A DNA stretch of 34,827 nt from Bacillota bacterium. Its GTDB lineage: Bacteria > Bacillota > DTU025. The stretch spans positions 1-34,827 of the forward strand of contig JAQVXE010000014.1 of the NCBI GenBank assembly GCA_028709305.1, written 5' to 3'. Below the pieces are notes generated by a model. The model worked only from the letters and a program-made list of their open reading frames with translations, did not search any database and had not been told where the DNA came from. The translations under genes and the position numbers were made by a program. Below, piece by piece: positions 9,101 to 18,953 of this stretch (positions are counted from its first letter, which is position 1; every line of letters starts with the position of its first letter).

Positions 9101-9122
9101 GATTGTGAAAAAGGTCACGATC
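9101..9122. promoter_or_regulatory. Rex- or CRP/FNR-like operator upstream of the hydrogenase operon
   Basis: GATTGTGA-AAAAGG-TCACGATC; core TTGTGA-N6-TCACGA differs by one base from TTGTGA-N6-TCACAA. Confidence 0.5.
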
Positions 9123-9245
9123 AATGCAACTCTACGTTACCACATTGGACTGCACAAAGCAAGAATGGAGCAGATTATCGGCCCATGTGGCATGGAATAT
9201 GCACTCATGTTATTTCGAGTATTAGGGCCGGCAGAGGAGGTCGAA

Positions 9246-9746
9246 ATGTCGATGGGTTGCTGTGAATCCAAGTGCGCCGGCGATATCACGTCTGAGCAGT
9301 GGGCATTGGTGGACGAGATAATCGCCAAGTACAAGGGCCAGCGTGGCATCTTGATCCCGTGCTTGCACGAGGTTCAGGAAGCAGTGGGCTACCTTCCGCT
9401 TGAGGTTCAGGAGCGAGTGGCGGCGGGGCTTGATGTTCCGTTGGCCGATGTTTACAGCGTCGTTACCTTCTACGCGCTGTTCTCCACTACGCCAATAGGC
9501 AAGCACCAGGTGGGAATCTGCATGGGAACTGCATGTTACGTGCGTGGGGGCGACAAGGTTCTAGAGAAGGTCGAAGAGGTGTTGGGGATCAAGGCTGGAG
9601 AAACAACAGATGACAGGTTGTTCTCGATTCAGGTGATGAGATGCATAGGCGCCTGTGGCCTTGGACCGGTCATGACGGTTGATGACGACATCTATGCGCG
9701 CATAAAACCTGACCGTGTGGCTGAAGTTCTAGCGAAGTATTCCTAA
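9246..9746 (+). CDS. hydC: NuoE-like [2Fe-2S] subunit of NAD-dependent [FeFe] hydrogenase
   Basis: [75 protein letters not shown] before ATG 9246. Confidence 0.93.
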   Translation: MSMGCCESKCAGDITSEQWALVDEIIAKYKGQRGILIPCLHEVQEAVGYLPLEVQERVAAGLDVPLADVYSVVTFYALFSTTPIGKHQVGICMGTACYVRGGDKVLEKVEEVLGIKAGETTDDRLFSIQVMRCIGACGLGPVMTVDDDIYARIKPDRVAEVLAKYS

Positions 9747-9784
9747 GAAGAATGGTAGAGCAAGGGAACGAGGGAGGAATACGA

Positions 9785-11578
9785 ATGGATTTGGTTAGAG
9801 CGCACGTCCTTGTCTGCGGCGGCGCGGCCTGTGTGTCCTCCGGATGTGCAGAGGTTCGCGAGGCCCTGGAGGCCGAGATAGCCGCAAAAGGCATTGAGCG
9901 CGAAATCAAAGTAGTCGTAACTGGATGCATGGGACCATGCGACCTTGGCCCCATAATCGTTGTATATCCTGAAGGCGTCTTTTACTGCAATTGCACGGCT
10001 GATGACGCCAGAGAGATTGTTGACGAACATCTTGTAAAAGGCAGAATTGTGGATCGACTTCTCTATGAGGAGCCAATGACCTCAGAGAAAGTGGAGACAC
10101 AGGAAGGGATGACCTTCTTCAAGCAGCAGGAGCGAGTGGCTCTTCGGAACACCGGAGTAATCGACCCGCTTGTCATAGATGAGTACATTGCCAGAGACGG
10201 TTACGCCGCACTCGGCAAGGCGCTGGCAGAGATGACTCCTGAAGAGGTAGTCGATACCATAAAGCAGTCGGGCCTTAGAGGCCGGGGCGGAGCGGGCTTT
10301 CCTACAGGAACCAAGTGGATGCTGACTGCCAAGGCTCCAGGTTCGCCCAAGTACGTTGTGTGCAACGCCGACGAGGGAGACCCGGGAGCCTTCATGGACC
10401 GATCGGTGCTGGAGGGAGATCCCCATTCAGTGCTGGAGGCAATGACCATTGCAGGCTATGCCGTTGGTGCAAACCAAGGCTATATATACGTAAGGGCCGA
10501 GTATCCTCTGGCCGTTGAGCACCTGCAGCATGCAATAGGGCAGGCGCGCGAATATGGCTTGCTGGGCAAGGATATTCTCGGTTCTGGATTTGATTTCGAC
10601 ATCGACCTTCGAGTTGGAGCCGGCGCATTCGTCTGCGGCGAAGAGACCGCTCTCCTGGCATCCATAGAGAGCCGGCGAGGCGAGCCCAGGCCCAGGCCTC
10701 CATATCCTGCTCAGTCAGGCCTCTGGGGACAGCCGACGCTCATCAACAACGTTGAGACGTATGCGAACATCGCGCCGATTATCCTTCGAGGGTCTGAATG
10801 GTTCTCGTCGATGGGGACTGAGAAGAGCAGGGGTACAAAGGTGTTTGCCCTTGCAGGAAAGATAAACAATACCGGTCTTGTGGAAGTTCCAATGGGAACG
10901 CCGCTTCGCGACATAATCTTCGACATAGGCGGAGGAATACCCAACGGGAAGAAATTTAAGGCTGCACAGACCGGGGGCCCGTCCGGAGGCTGTATACCTG
11001 CGGAGCATCTCGATACTCCCATTGATTACGAGTCTCTCAGGGCGCTCGGCACGATGATGGGCTCTGGAGGGCTCATCGTCATGGATGAGGACACCTGCAT
11101 GGTTGACCTCGCCAAGTTCTTCATGAGATTCATCCAGGATGAATCTTGTGGGAAGTGTGCTCCATGTCGCATAGGCACAAAGAGGATGCTTGAGATCCTT
11201 GATCGTATAACCAAGGGAGAGGGCAAGGAGGGCGATGTGGAACTCCTTGTCGAGCTGGGCAAGGAGATCATTGATACCGCCATGTGCGGGCTTGGTCAGA
11301 GCGCTCCGAACCCGGTGCTGTCGACGATCCGCTATTTCCGTGATGAGTATGATGCTCACATCAGGGACAAGAAGTGTCCGGCCGGCGTATGCGTCGCCTT
11401 CAAGCATTACTCCATCGACCCTGAACTGTGCAAGGGCTGTGGCATGTGTAGAAGGTCGTGTCCTGCCGGGGCAATCAGCGGTGAGGTCAAGAAGCCTCAC
11501 GTGATCGATGTGGACAAGTGCATCAAATGCGGAGCGTGCGCCACGGCTTGCCCGTTCGATGCCATCTCATTGCAATAA
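9785..11578 (+). CDS. hydB: NuoF-like flavoprotein subunit of NAD-dependent [FeFe] hydrogenase
   Basis: Thioredoxin-like [2Fe-2S] N-terminus ([20 protein letters not shown]), [32 protein letters not shown], two C-terminal 4Fe-4S motifs. Confidence 0.95.
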   Translation: MDLVRAHVLVCGGAACVSSGCAEVREALEAEIAAKGIEREIKVVVTGCMGPCDLGPIIVVYPEGVFYCNCTADDAREIVDEHLVKGRIVDRLLYEEPMTSEKVETQEGMTFFKQQERVALRNTGVIDPLVIDEYIARDGYAALGKALAEMTPEEVVDTIKQSGLRGRGGAGFPTGTKWMLTAKAPGSPKYVVCNADEGDPGAFMDRSVLEGDPHSVLEAMTIAGYAVGANQGYIYVRAEYPLAVEHLQHAIGQAREYGLLGKDILGSGFDFDIDLRVGAGAFVCGEETALLASIESRRGEPRPRPPYPAQSGLWGQPTLINNVETYANIAPIILRGSEWFSSMGTEKSRGTKVFALAGKINNTGLVEVPMGTPLRDIIFDIGGGIPNGKKFKAAQTGGPSGGCIPAEHLDTPIDYESLRALGTMMGSGGLIVMDEDTCMVDLAKFFMRFIQDESCGKCAPCRIGTKRMLEILDRITKGEGKEGDVELLVELGKEIIDTAMCGLGQSAPNPVLSTIRYFRDEYDAHIRDKKCPAGVCVAFKHYSIDPELCKGCGMCRRSCPAGAISGEVKKPHVIDVDKCIKCGACATACPFDAISLQ

Positions 11579-11598
11579 CTGAGGGAGAGTGGAAGTTG

Positions 11599-11760
11599 AT
11601 GTCTGTGCAACAGATACTAGCCATAGATGGCCTGCAAGTTCCGAAATTGCCTCTCCCTGAGCCTTCGCGGAACTTCAGTGAAATCAGACTTGGATTCACA
11701 GAAGACATGGCGGTAGCGGAAGCTGTCAGTTGCTGCCGATGTGACGTCCGCGAGCCGTAA
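11599..11760 (+). CDS. 53-aa CCxC microprotein between hydB and hydA
   Basis: ATG 11599 with purine-rich upstream sequence; MSVQQILAIDGLQVPKLPLPEPSRNFSEIRLGFTEDMAVAEAVSCCRCDVREP. The C-terminal half resembles the GltD-type N-terminal motif (E..LGxTE..A..EA..C..C). Confidence 0.75.
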   Translation: MSVQQILAIDGLQVPKLPLPEPSRNFSEIRLGFTEDMAVAEAVSCCRCDVREP

Positions 11761-11786
11761 GACCACGAGAATGGAGTGTGATAGGA

Positions 11787-13523
11787 ATGGGTGATGTTAC
11801 TCTCACCATTGACGGACGGCAAGTTACTGTCCCGGAAGGCACGAGCGTTCTCGAGGCCGCAGCACAGGCGGGCGTCAATATCCCCAGCCTCTGCTACCTC
11901 AAGGACATTAACGAAATAGGTTCGTGCAGAGTATGTGTAGTGGAAATCGAGGGAGCTAGGGCTTTAGCGGCATCGTGTGTGACTCCTGCAGCCAATGGAA
12001 TGGTAGTGCATACCAATACGAAGAGGGTTCGGGAGGCGCGCCGCGCAGTTCTAGAGTTGATAATATCTAACCATCCCTTTGAATGTCTTACATGCGTAAG
12101 AAGTGGTTCCTGCGAATTGCAGGATCTCGCCGAGGCCATGGGCATTAGGGAGATAAGGTTCGAAGGCGAGAAGGCCCAACACGCGGTAGACGAAAGCACA
12201 CCGTCGATAGTTCGGGATCCCGACAAGTGCATTTTGTGCAGAAGGTGTGTATCAGTCTGCGAGAAGGTGCAGGGAGTGTCTGCCCTTGGGCTTGCAGGGC
12301 GCGGGTTTGATTCCGTTGTGAGCCCTGCGGCTGAGCTGCCGTTGAATGATGTTGCTTGCGCCTTGTGCGGTCAGTGTGTTCTTGTATGCCCAACCGGAGC
12401 GCTGTCGGAGGTGGACTCGACAGGTGCGGTTTGGGAGGCGCTAGGAGATCCAAGCAAGCATGTAGTGGTGCAGACTGCGCCAGCAATTAGAGTCGCATTG
12501 GGCGAGGAGTTCGGAGCGGTCCCAGGGTCGATCGTTACAGGACAGATGGTTGCGGCCCTGCGCGCCCTTGGCTTCGACAAGGTGTTCGACACCAATTTCA
12601 CAGCTGACCTCACGATACTGGAGGAAGGCAACGAGTTGCTCAAGAGGCTCTCTGAAGGCGGCAAGCTACCAATGATCACATCATGCAGCCCGGGCTGGAT
12701 CAAGTTCATCGAGCATTTCTACCCTGACATGCTTGAACACTTGTCCACGTGCAAGTCGCCGCAGCAGATGTTCGGAGCATTGGCAAAAACGTACTATGCC
12801 GAGAAGGCTGGGATAGATCCGAAGGACATCTTTGTAGTGTCGATAATGCCTTGTACGGCAAAGAAGTTCGAGTGCACAAGGCCTGAGATGAGGTCATCCG
12901 GCTACCAGGACGTCGACGCAGTGCTTACCACAAGAGAGCTTGCGCGAATGCTGCGAGAGATTGGCGCCGACCCAACGGAGCTGGAGCCTGAGGAGTTTGA
13001 CGCTCCGCTTGGAATCGGCACAGGCGCCGCTGTGATCTTCGGAGCTACTGGAGGGGTCATGGAGGCCGCTCTCAGAACCGTGTATGAAGTGGTAACCGAG
13101 AAGGAACTCGAGTCCGTCGACTTCACCGATGTTAGGGGCTTTGAGGGAATCAAGGAAGCAGAAGTCGATCTTGATGGCACAGTTGTGCGCGTCGCGGTCG
13201 CCCATGGCCTTGGCAATGCCCGGAAGCTGCTCGACATGGTAAAGTCGGGCGAAGCGTCCTATGAGTTCATAGAGATCATGGCTTGTCCGGGCGGATGCAT
13301 CGGCGGCGGCGGACAGCCCATTGGGACAAACACAGAGCGGAGGCTGGAGAGAATAGAAGGCATATACGAGGCGGATAAGGCATTGCCGCTTCGCAAGTCT
13401 CACGAGAACCCGGCCGTTAAGGCCCTATATGAGGAGTTCCTCGGGGAGCCGCTCGGAGAGAAGTCCCACGAATTGTTGCACACGCACTACACGCCTCGTG
13501 GCAGGTGGCATTGGAGCAAGTAA
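11787..13523 (+). CDS. hydA: [FeFe] hydrogenase catalytic subunit (HydABC-type)
   Basis: N-terminal [2Fe-2S] domain, HPFECLTCVRSGSCELQ, two 4Fe-4S motifs; H-cluster motifs TSCSPGW, MPCTAKKFE, EIMACPGGCIGGGGQP. Confidence 0.97.
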   Translation: MGDVTLTIDGRQVTVPEGTSVLEAAAQAGVNIPSLCYLKDINEIGSCRVCVVEIEGARALAASCVTPAANGMVVHTNTKRVREARRAVLELIISNHPFECLTCVRSGSCELQDLAEAMGIREIRFEGEKAQHAVDESTPSIVRDPDKCILCRRCVSVCEKVQGVSALGLAGRGFDSVVSPAAELPLNDVACALCGQCVLVCPTGALSEVDSTGAVWEALGDPSKHVVVQTAPAIRVALGEEFGAVPGSIVTGQMVAALRALGFDKVFDTNFTADLTILEEGNELLKRLSEGGKLPMITSCSPGWIKFIEHFYPDMLEHLSTCKSPQQMFGALAKTYYAEKAGIDPKDIFVVSIMPCTAKKFECTRPEMRSSGYQDVDAVLTTRELARMLREIGADPTELEPEEFDAPLGIGTGAAVIFGATGGVMEAALRTVYEVVTEKELESVDFTDVRGFEGIKEAEVDLDGTVVRVAVAHGLGNARKLLDMVKSGEASYEFIEIMACPGGCIGGGGQPIGTNTERRLERIEGIYEADKALPLRKSHENPAVKALYEEFLGEPLGEKSHELLHTHYTPRGRWHWSK

Positions 13524-13613
13524 GAGGCAGCGTTGTGGGGCGCAGTCGAGGCAGCTCCCAACATGCAGCCTTCCATGTGCAGCATGGGATATAATAGTTC
13601 ATCAGAGAAGACT

Positions 13614-13644
13614 CGAGGGGCGCGTCAAGTTGACGCGCCCCTCG
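13614..13644. terminator. Perfect 15-bp inverted repeat downstream of hydA
   Basis: CGAGGGGCGCGTCAA-G-TTGACGCGCCCCTCG; no T-tract follows. Confidence 0.6.
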
Positions 13645-13774
13645 AATGCCTTGGCTGAATTTATGGGACAGAGCTTGAACTGACTGGCGAATATGGGCCA
13701 TACTAAGAATCAACGGGGAGAAGCCTTTCTCCCTATAAGCCAGTTCGGCGGAGGAGTGCAAGGAGGTTTGATCA

Positions 13775-15067
13775 TTGGACGAATGGTTCACTACGGATGA
13801 GTTACCGAATGGAATAGATCTTCACGTAATGCAGACTTCCAAATTCAAGAGCAACGCGATTACTGCGGTATTCTATTCGGATCTGACTGAGGATACAGTC
13901 ACACCTAACGCCATTCTGCCGGAGGTGTTGACCAGGGGCACGAGACGTTGGCCCAGAACCGCTGAGCTCATGCAGAACCTTGACAGCCTATATGGCACAG
14001 GTCTCTCTGCAGTTGTGGGAAAGATGGGCGAGAAGCATCTTCTCATCTTCTCCGTTGACGTGGCCAATGATGCATACCTGTCGGCAAATGAAGACTTGTT
14101 GAGCGAGGGATTCGCAATACTGCGCGACGTAGTGTTCGACCCGGTTCTGGAAGGCGGAGCATTTCGCCAAGATTACGTGGAACAGGAGAAGACTAACCTC
14201 AGACGTCGAATCGAGAGCATCATCGATAACAAGCTGGCCTATGCCTTCAGAAGATGCAATGAAGAGATGTTCAGGGGTGAACCGTATGCCATGCATAGGC
14301 TTGGCCGAGTTGAGGATATCGACGGCATTGGCCCTGAAAGCCTTCGCTTGTGGCATAGGCAAGCGGTCACGCAGCTCCCGTTGGACATTTTCGTAGTAGG
14401 TGATGTGGCCCGCGAACACGTATTGGAACTTGTGGGAGAGGTATTTGACATGAAGCGCGACCCGATGCCGTTTGAGGTGCCTGCTGGGGCTCAACATAGA
14501 GTGCCTGCTCAACCTAGAAGCGTCGTTGAGACTATGGACGTGAACCAGGGCAATCTGGTAATGGGTTATTCGACGGGCATCAATATCGCTGACCTGGATT
14601 ACCCGGCGCTTCTGATGGCCAACGGCATCTATGGGGCATATACGCATTCGAAGCTGTTTCAGAATGTCCGCGAGGGTGAAAGTCTGGCTTACTCCGTCTA
14701 CTCCGGCATTGATCAAAACAAGGGGGTCATGCACGTTTGGGCGGGCATAGCGCCTGACGCCATGGACAGGGCGGTCGAGATAATCGAGGCGCAGCTGGAT
14801 GATGTGAGATCGGGCAGGATATCTGATGACGAAGTAGAGAAGACTCGCAGGGCGATCGCAAGAGACATACGCATGATGGGAGATAGTCCGGTTGCCCAGA
14901 TAGACTATGCGATAGTCTCCAGGATAAATGGCGTTCAAGAGACGCCCGATGAGCTCTTGCGCCGCATCGAGTCGGTTTCTCTGGATGACGTAGTTCGTGC
15001 TGCCAACAGGATTCAACTCGACACAATCTACTTCCTACGTGATGAGGAGGACAATGTCGGTGCCTAG
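13775..15067 (+). CDS. M16-family peptidase-like protein without HxxEH (YfmF-like)
   Basis: M16-like sequence without an HxxEH motif, paired with a catalytic paralog; TTG 13775 preceded by SD AGGAGGT. Confidence 0.85.
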   Translation: MDEWFTTDELPNGIDLHVMQTSKFKSNAITAVFYSDLTEDTVTPNAILPEVLTRGTRRWPRTAELMQNLDSLYGTGLSAVVGKMGEKHLLIFSVDVANDAYLSANEDLLSEGFAILRDVVFDPVLEGGAFRQDYVEQEKTNLRRRIESIIDNKLAYAFRRCNEEMFRGEPYAMHRLGRVEDIDGIGPESLRLWHRQAVTQLPLDIFVVGDVAREHVLELVGEVFDMKRDPMPFEVPAGAQHRVPAQPRSVVETMDVNQGNLVMGYSTGINIADLDYPALLMANGIYGAYTHSKLFQNVREGESLAYSVYSGIDQNKGVMHVWAGIAPDAMDRAVEIIEAQLDDVRSGRISDDEVEKTRRAIARDIRMMGDSPVAQIDYAIVSRINGVQETPDELLRRIESVSLDDVVRAANRIQLDTIYFLRDEEDNVGA

Positions 15068-16355
15068 GATGGAAATTGCTCGGTCGGAACTGCTCAAAGA
15101 GGAAGTTGCCACTACCCGTCTCGATTGCGGTTTGGAAGTGTGCGTCCAGCGCAAGAAGGGGTATGCGAAGAAATACGGCGTGTTTGCCACAAGGTATGGA
15201 TCGCTCGATACAAGGTTCCGCAGAGCCGACACAGGAGAGGTTCTGGATGTGCCTGACGGGCTGGCCCATTTTCTCGAGCACAAGCTTTTTGAGGAGGAGT
15301 CAGGGTCGATTGATGACGTCTTCGCGGAGCTGGGTGCTTACTCAAATGCTTTCACAGACTATACAATGACTGGGTACCTGTTTTCCTGCGTCGATAATTT
15401 CGGGCCTTGCCTTGACACCCTTTTGGATTTCGTGATGAGACCCCATTTCACTGAGGCGAGTGTAGAAAAGGAGAAGGGGATAATCGAACAGGAGATCAAG
15501 AGGAATGAGGATTCGCCTGGTTGGCAAGCGGCTTACAGAATGCTGAAAGCCATGTATAAGCGTTTTCCTGTCCGCGTGGAAGTTGCGGGGACAGTTGATT
15601 CAATACGATCAATAGATCCAGAAATTCTGTACACGTGTTACAATACGTTCTATCATCCGTCCAACATGACGTTGTTCGTTGTTGGAGACACAGCTCCGGA
15701 CGAGGTGGCGGAGCGCGCGGCGGTGGCTCTTGGCGCTAGGGACTACGGGCCGGCGCCTGAGGTAGAACGCCTCTACCCGCAGGAACCGCGGGAGGTCGGC
15801 GAGAGGCGTGTGGAAATTAGAATGCCAGTGTCAGAGCCGTTTGTTTGCTTCGGGTTCAAAGACAATGATGTGGGACATGAAGGCGCTAGGCTCCTACGGA
15901 AGACCGTATGCATGGAGATGCTGCTCTACACGTTGATAGGACGAAGTTCTGAACTATACAACGAGCTTTACGAAGAAGGGTTGCTCGATCACACGTTCGA
16001 CTGGAACTTCGACTGCGACAAGGACTACAGTTTTGTGGTGTTCGAGGGGAAGAGCAACTCCCCTGATGCTCTGGTGGATCGCGTTTGCCAGGGGATAGAC
16101 GATTCTCTTGCCGCGGGCATCGACAGAGAGCTGTTTGAGCGAGCCCGCCGGAGCTTCACGGGTTCAGCGCTCAGAGCCTTCAACTCCTTAGAGTTCATAG
16201 CCTACAATTTCCTTGACTACCACTTCAGAAAGATGAGATTGCTTGACAGGGTAGGGGTTGCTGAGAGCATTTCGCTGGATGAAGCTACCGATCTCGGCAA
16301 GCGGCTGTTCGATCCTGAAATGCTTGTAGTATCTGCGGTGAATCCTCTGCAATAG
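15054..16355 (+). CDS. M16-family zinc metalloprotease (YfmH-like)
   Basis: GLAHFLEHKLFEEE (HxxEH); overlaps the end of the preceding paralog; SD GAGGAGG before ATG 15054. Confidence 0.9.
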   Translation: MSVPRMEIARSELLKEEVATTRLDCGLEVCVQRKKGYAKKYGVFATRYGSLDTRFRRADTGEVLDVPDGLAHFLEHKLFEEESGSIDDVFAELGAYSNAFTDYTMTGYLFSCVDNFGPCLDTLLDFVMRPHFTEASVEKEKGIIEQEIKRNEDSPGWQAAYRMLKAMYKRFPVRVEVAGTVDSIRSIDPEILYTCYNTFYHPSNMTLFVVGDTAPDEVAERAAVALGARDYGPAPEVERLYPQEPREVGERRVEIRMPVSEPFVCFGFKDNDVGHEGARLLRKTVCMEMLLYTLIGRSSELYNELYEEGLLDHTFDWNFDCDKDYSFVVFEGKSNSPDALVDRVCQGIDDSLAAGIDRELFERARRSFTGSALRAFNSLEFIAYNFLDYHFRKMRLLDRVGVAESISLDEATDLGKRLFDPEMLVVSAVNPLQ

Positions 16356-16381
16356 ATTCGCTGGCAGCAAGGGGGACAGAC

Positions 16382-17050
16382 ATGACGAAACTGCTTCTGA
16401 TCAGACATGGGGAGACCATGTTCAACCGCGAAAGACGATTGCAGGGATGCAAGGATGTTCCCCTCTCAGATCTCGGGGCGCGGCAAGCGGATGCCTGTGC
16501 AGGCTACATATCCTCCTTCAATCAAGGCAGGATCACGGCTGTGTACTCAAGCCCTCTCTCCAGGGCGTACATGACTGCCTGTGCTATTGGCAAGGCAATT
16601 GGGTCAAATGTGGTGACCGACGATCGTCTCAAAGAGATTGACGTTGGCGCCCTCGCAGGCATGACCTGGGATGAAGTAGAATTGGCATACCCGGATTTCA
16701 TGGCCGAACATGGATCTGACCCAATTGGAACCAGGTATCCTGGTGGGGAGAGCGTAGATGATGTTTCAGCGCGAGCTCGTGATCTAGCCAACACATTCAT
16801 TCGCGATCATGGCAACGAGACCATTGTCGTCGTTGGCCACGCCATTGTTTTGAAAGCTCTGATGTGCCACGTGCTCAAGTTGGAAGTAGCGAATCATCTG
16901 AGGCTTACGGTGGGCAATGCGTCTTTGAGCATTGCAAGTCTGTCCCGGGTGGACGGTGGAGTACATGGCAAAATCCTGCGGCTCAACGACAGGCATTTCC
17001 TTGAGGCGTTGCGCATTGACTCACCTCCAAAGAAGGTGTTGGAAGAGTGA
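16382..17050 (+). CDS. Histidine phosphatase family protein
   Basis: LLLIRHGETMFNRERRLQG, RAYMTACAIGKAI, IVVVGHAIVLKALM. Confidence 0.93.
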   Translation: MTKLLLIRHGETMFNRERRLQGCKDVPLSDLGARQADACAGYISSFNQGRITAVYSSPLSRAYMTACAIGKAIGSNVVTDDRLKEIDVGALAGMTWDEVELAYPDFMAEHGSDPIGTRYPGGESVDDVSARARDLANTFIRDHGNETIVVVGHAIVLKALMCHVLKLEVANHLRLTVGNASLSIASLSRVDGGVHGKILRLNDRHFLEALRIDSPPKKVLEE

Positions 17051-17127
17051 GCATGGGGCTCTTGAGGAACCTCGACATGTGTTTTTGGAACCTTCTTGGA
17101 GGTGTCACTCTTCGCCGAGGAGTCAAT
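17015..17127. repeat. Three interleaved inverted-repeat pairs spanning a gene end
   Basis: ATTGACTC 17015-17022 / GAGTCAAT 17120-17127; CACCTCCAAaGAAGGT 17022-17037 / ACCTTCTTGGAGGTG 17090-17104; GAAGAGTGA 17042-17050 / TCACTCTTC 17105-17113. Confidence 0.7.
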
Positions 17128-17253
17128 TCTCTGACAGGAGAACACGTCAGCGATATTGGGCTTCAGGCGGCATCCTATGACTGCTCTTGTGAAGTAGAGG
17201 AAGTTTGAGGCCAAACCGGCAAGCGAAGATATGTAATTGGAATCTGCAGGCAG

Positions 17254-18402
17254 GTGATGTGTTCAATGTACTGCGTGTCAGAAGAGCGCAGGCCCAGGGC
17301 CAGGGAGATAGGAATACAGACTGGGATTTTCTCGCCTGGAGAGCTGAATTCTATTACAGATGTATCTGGTGTCATGGTCGGCCATTGCACCGTATTCCAT
17401 GGAGAGGGCAAACTTGTTCCCGGCAAAGGTCCTGCCAGAACAGGCGTGACATCGATCCTGCCCCACAGTGGCAACGTTTTTCGCGAGAAAGTTCCAGGCG
17501 CAGCCTGTGTGTTCAATGGATATGGCAAGTCCGTGGGCCTTCAACAGATGAACGAAACGGGCACTCTCGAAACGCCCATATTGCTGACGAATACTCTCAA
17601 CGTTGGAATCGTCGCCGATGCTCTGGTTGAATGGTGTATCGAAAGGAATGATGACATAGGAATCACAACCAGCACTGTCAATCCTGTGGTCGGCGAGGTC
17701 AACGATGGTTACCTCAATGATATCCAGGGTCGACATGTGCGCAAGGAGCATGTATTTGCGGCAATAGAGGGCGCGAAACCCGGTCCGGTTGAAGAAGGCT
17801 CGGTTGGAGCGGGCACGGGAAGCTCCTGTCTTGGCTGGAAAGGAGGAATAGGGACGTCTTCCAGGGTTTTGCCGGAGAGTCTGGGCGGCTACGCAGTCGG
17901 AGTGTTGGTCCAGTCCAACTTCGGCGGCGTGCTCACAGTGGATGGCGTGCCCGTAGGCCGCAGACTTGGACGTTTTGCCTACCGGGACCACCTGGAGGAT
18001 TCCTCGTCGGAGCCGATTGAAGAGGATGGGTCAGTGATGGTTGTTATAGCTTCCGATGCACCGTTGGACCATCGACAGTTGAGGCGACTTGCGGCAAGGG
18101 CCAGTCTTGGCCTTGCTCGCACCGGGTTTTACGGCAGCAATGGTTCGGGCGATTTCTTCCTGGCTTTTTCAACGGCTCTGCGTATTCCCCACGAAGGGGC
18201 TGGAATGCTCAATGCTGATCTCGTGGCAAATGACGCCATGTCAGCTTTGTTCCTTGCAGTAGTAGAGGCGACTGAGGAGGCTGTCCTCAATTCAATGCTG
18301 AGGGCTACCACTGTGGTTGGGCGTGATGGGCATGTTGTTGAAGCCATTAACATAGCAGAGCTCTTGGATGTAATGCGCGAGTTCGGAAGGTTGGTCCGAT
18401 GA
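17254..18402 (+). CDS. P1 family peptidase (DmpA/S58-like)
   Basis: SITDVSGVMVGHCTV, GIVADALVEWCIE, VGAGTGSSCLGWKGGIGTSSRVLPE, GYAVGVLVQSNFGG. Confidence 0.92.
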   Translation: MMCSMYCVSEERRPRAREIGIQTGIFSPGELNSITDVSGVMVGHCTVFHGEGKLVPGKGPARTGVTSILPHSGNVFREKVPGAACVFNGYGKSVGLQQMNETGTLETPILLTNTLNVGIVADALVEWCIERNDDIGITTSTVNPVVGEVNDGYLNDIQGRHVRKEHVFAAIEGAKPGPVEEGSVGAGTGSSCLGWKGGIGTSSRVLPESLGGYAVGVLVQSNFGGVLTVDGVPVGRRLGRFAYRDHLEDSSSEPIEEDGSVMVVIASDAPLDHRQLRRLAARASLGLARTGFYGSNGSGDFFLAFSTALRIPHEGAGMLNADLVANDAMSALFLAVVEATEEAVLNSMLRATTVVGRDGHVVEAINIAELLDVMREFGRLVR

Positions 18403-18953
18403 TCTCACAAGGCTTTGCGTTCGATCCGCGTTTGCGTTTGATTCAGGCTATGAGCCCCAGTTATTCTTCTGGGAGATGATTGTGAAGGCCAGCATGCTTC
18501 TGCCCTTCATGCAACATTGCATATGCCCACACTAAAGTGATAGAATTAAGTAGGCGAAGCGTGCAAACGCCCCCCATTTCCGCCAAGGATCGGTGGGGTG
18601 TTGTCTATGCTCGTGCCGATGCCGGAGGCAGGCAATAATAGATTCTGGGGGTAGTCTGGCCTATGGCCATCACCACCATTGCTGGCGTATGGTACAGCGA
18701 AAACCAATGGTTGGCGTTTATCTCTGGTTTGACAAGAAGAATGATTTCGGTCTCTCCTGTGGCGGAGGCGGATCCTCTCCAGGTTGCAGCTACAGGTGTT
18801 GATAAGGGGCCGGTATCCTGCGTTTCTCGTGTCATGCTGGAGGCACCCAAGCGGTTGGTTGAACTATACGCAACTTGCTGCGTTTCAGCCTGCAAGGATT
18901 CATGGCGATTGCCTCCAGCGCACATCATTTTCGGCTATTACCTCAATATGTTT

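Noticed and set aside
9105-9245. In-frame N-terminal extension of HydC
   Set aside because: ATG 9246 has a strong SD and starts at the typical NuoE N-terminus; the extension contains the operator-like palindrome.
10715-11500. 261-aa - strand ORF opposite hydB
   Set aside because: Shadow ORF of a strongly conserved NuoF-like gene.
13988-15016. 342-aa - strand ORF opposite the M16 peptidase gene
   Set aside because: Long shadow ORF in codon-biased DNA; composition atypical and the + strand has a recognisable family.
13775-15067. Missing HxxEH motif as evidence for a pseudogene
   Set aside because: Non-catalytic M16 partners next to a catalytic paralog are a known arrangement, and the ORF is intact.
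17278-17991. 237-aa - strand ORF opposite the P1 peptidase
   Set aside because: Shadow ORF; no recognisable domain.
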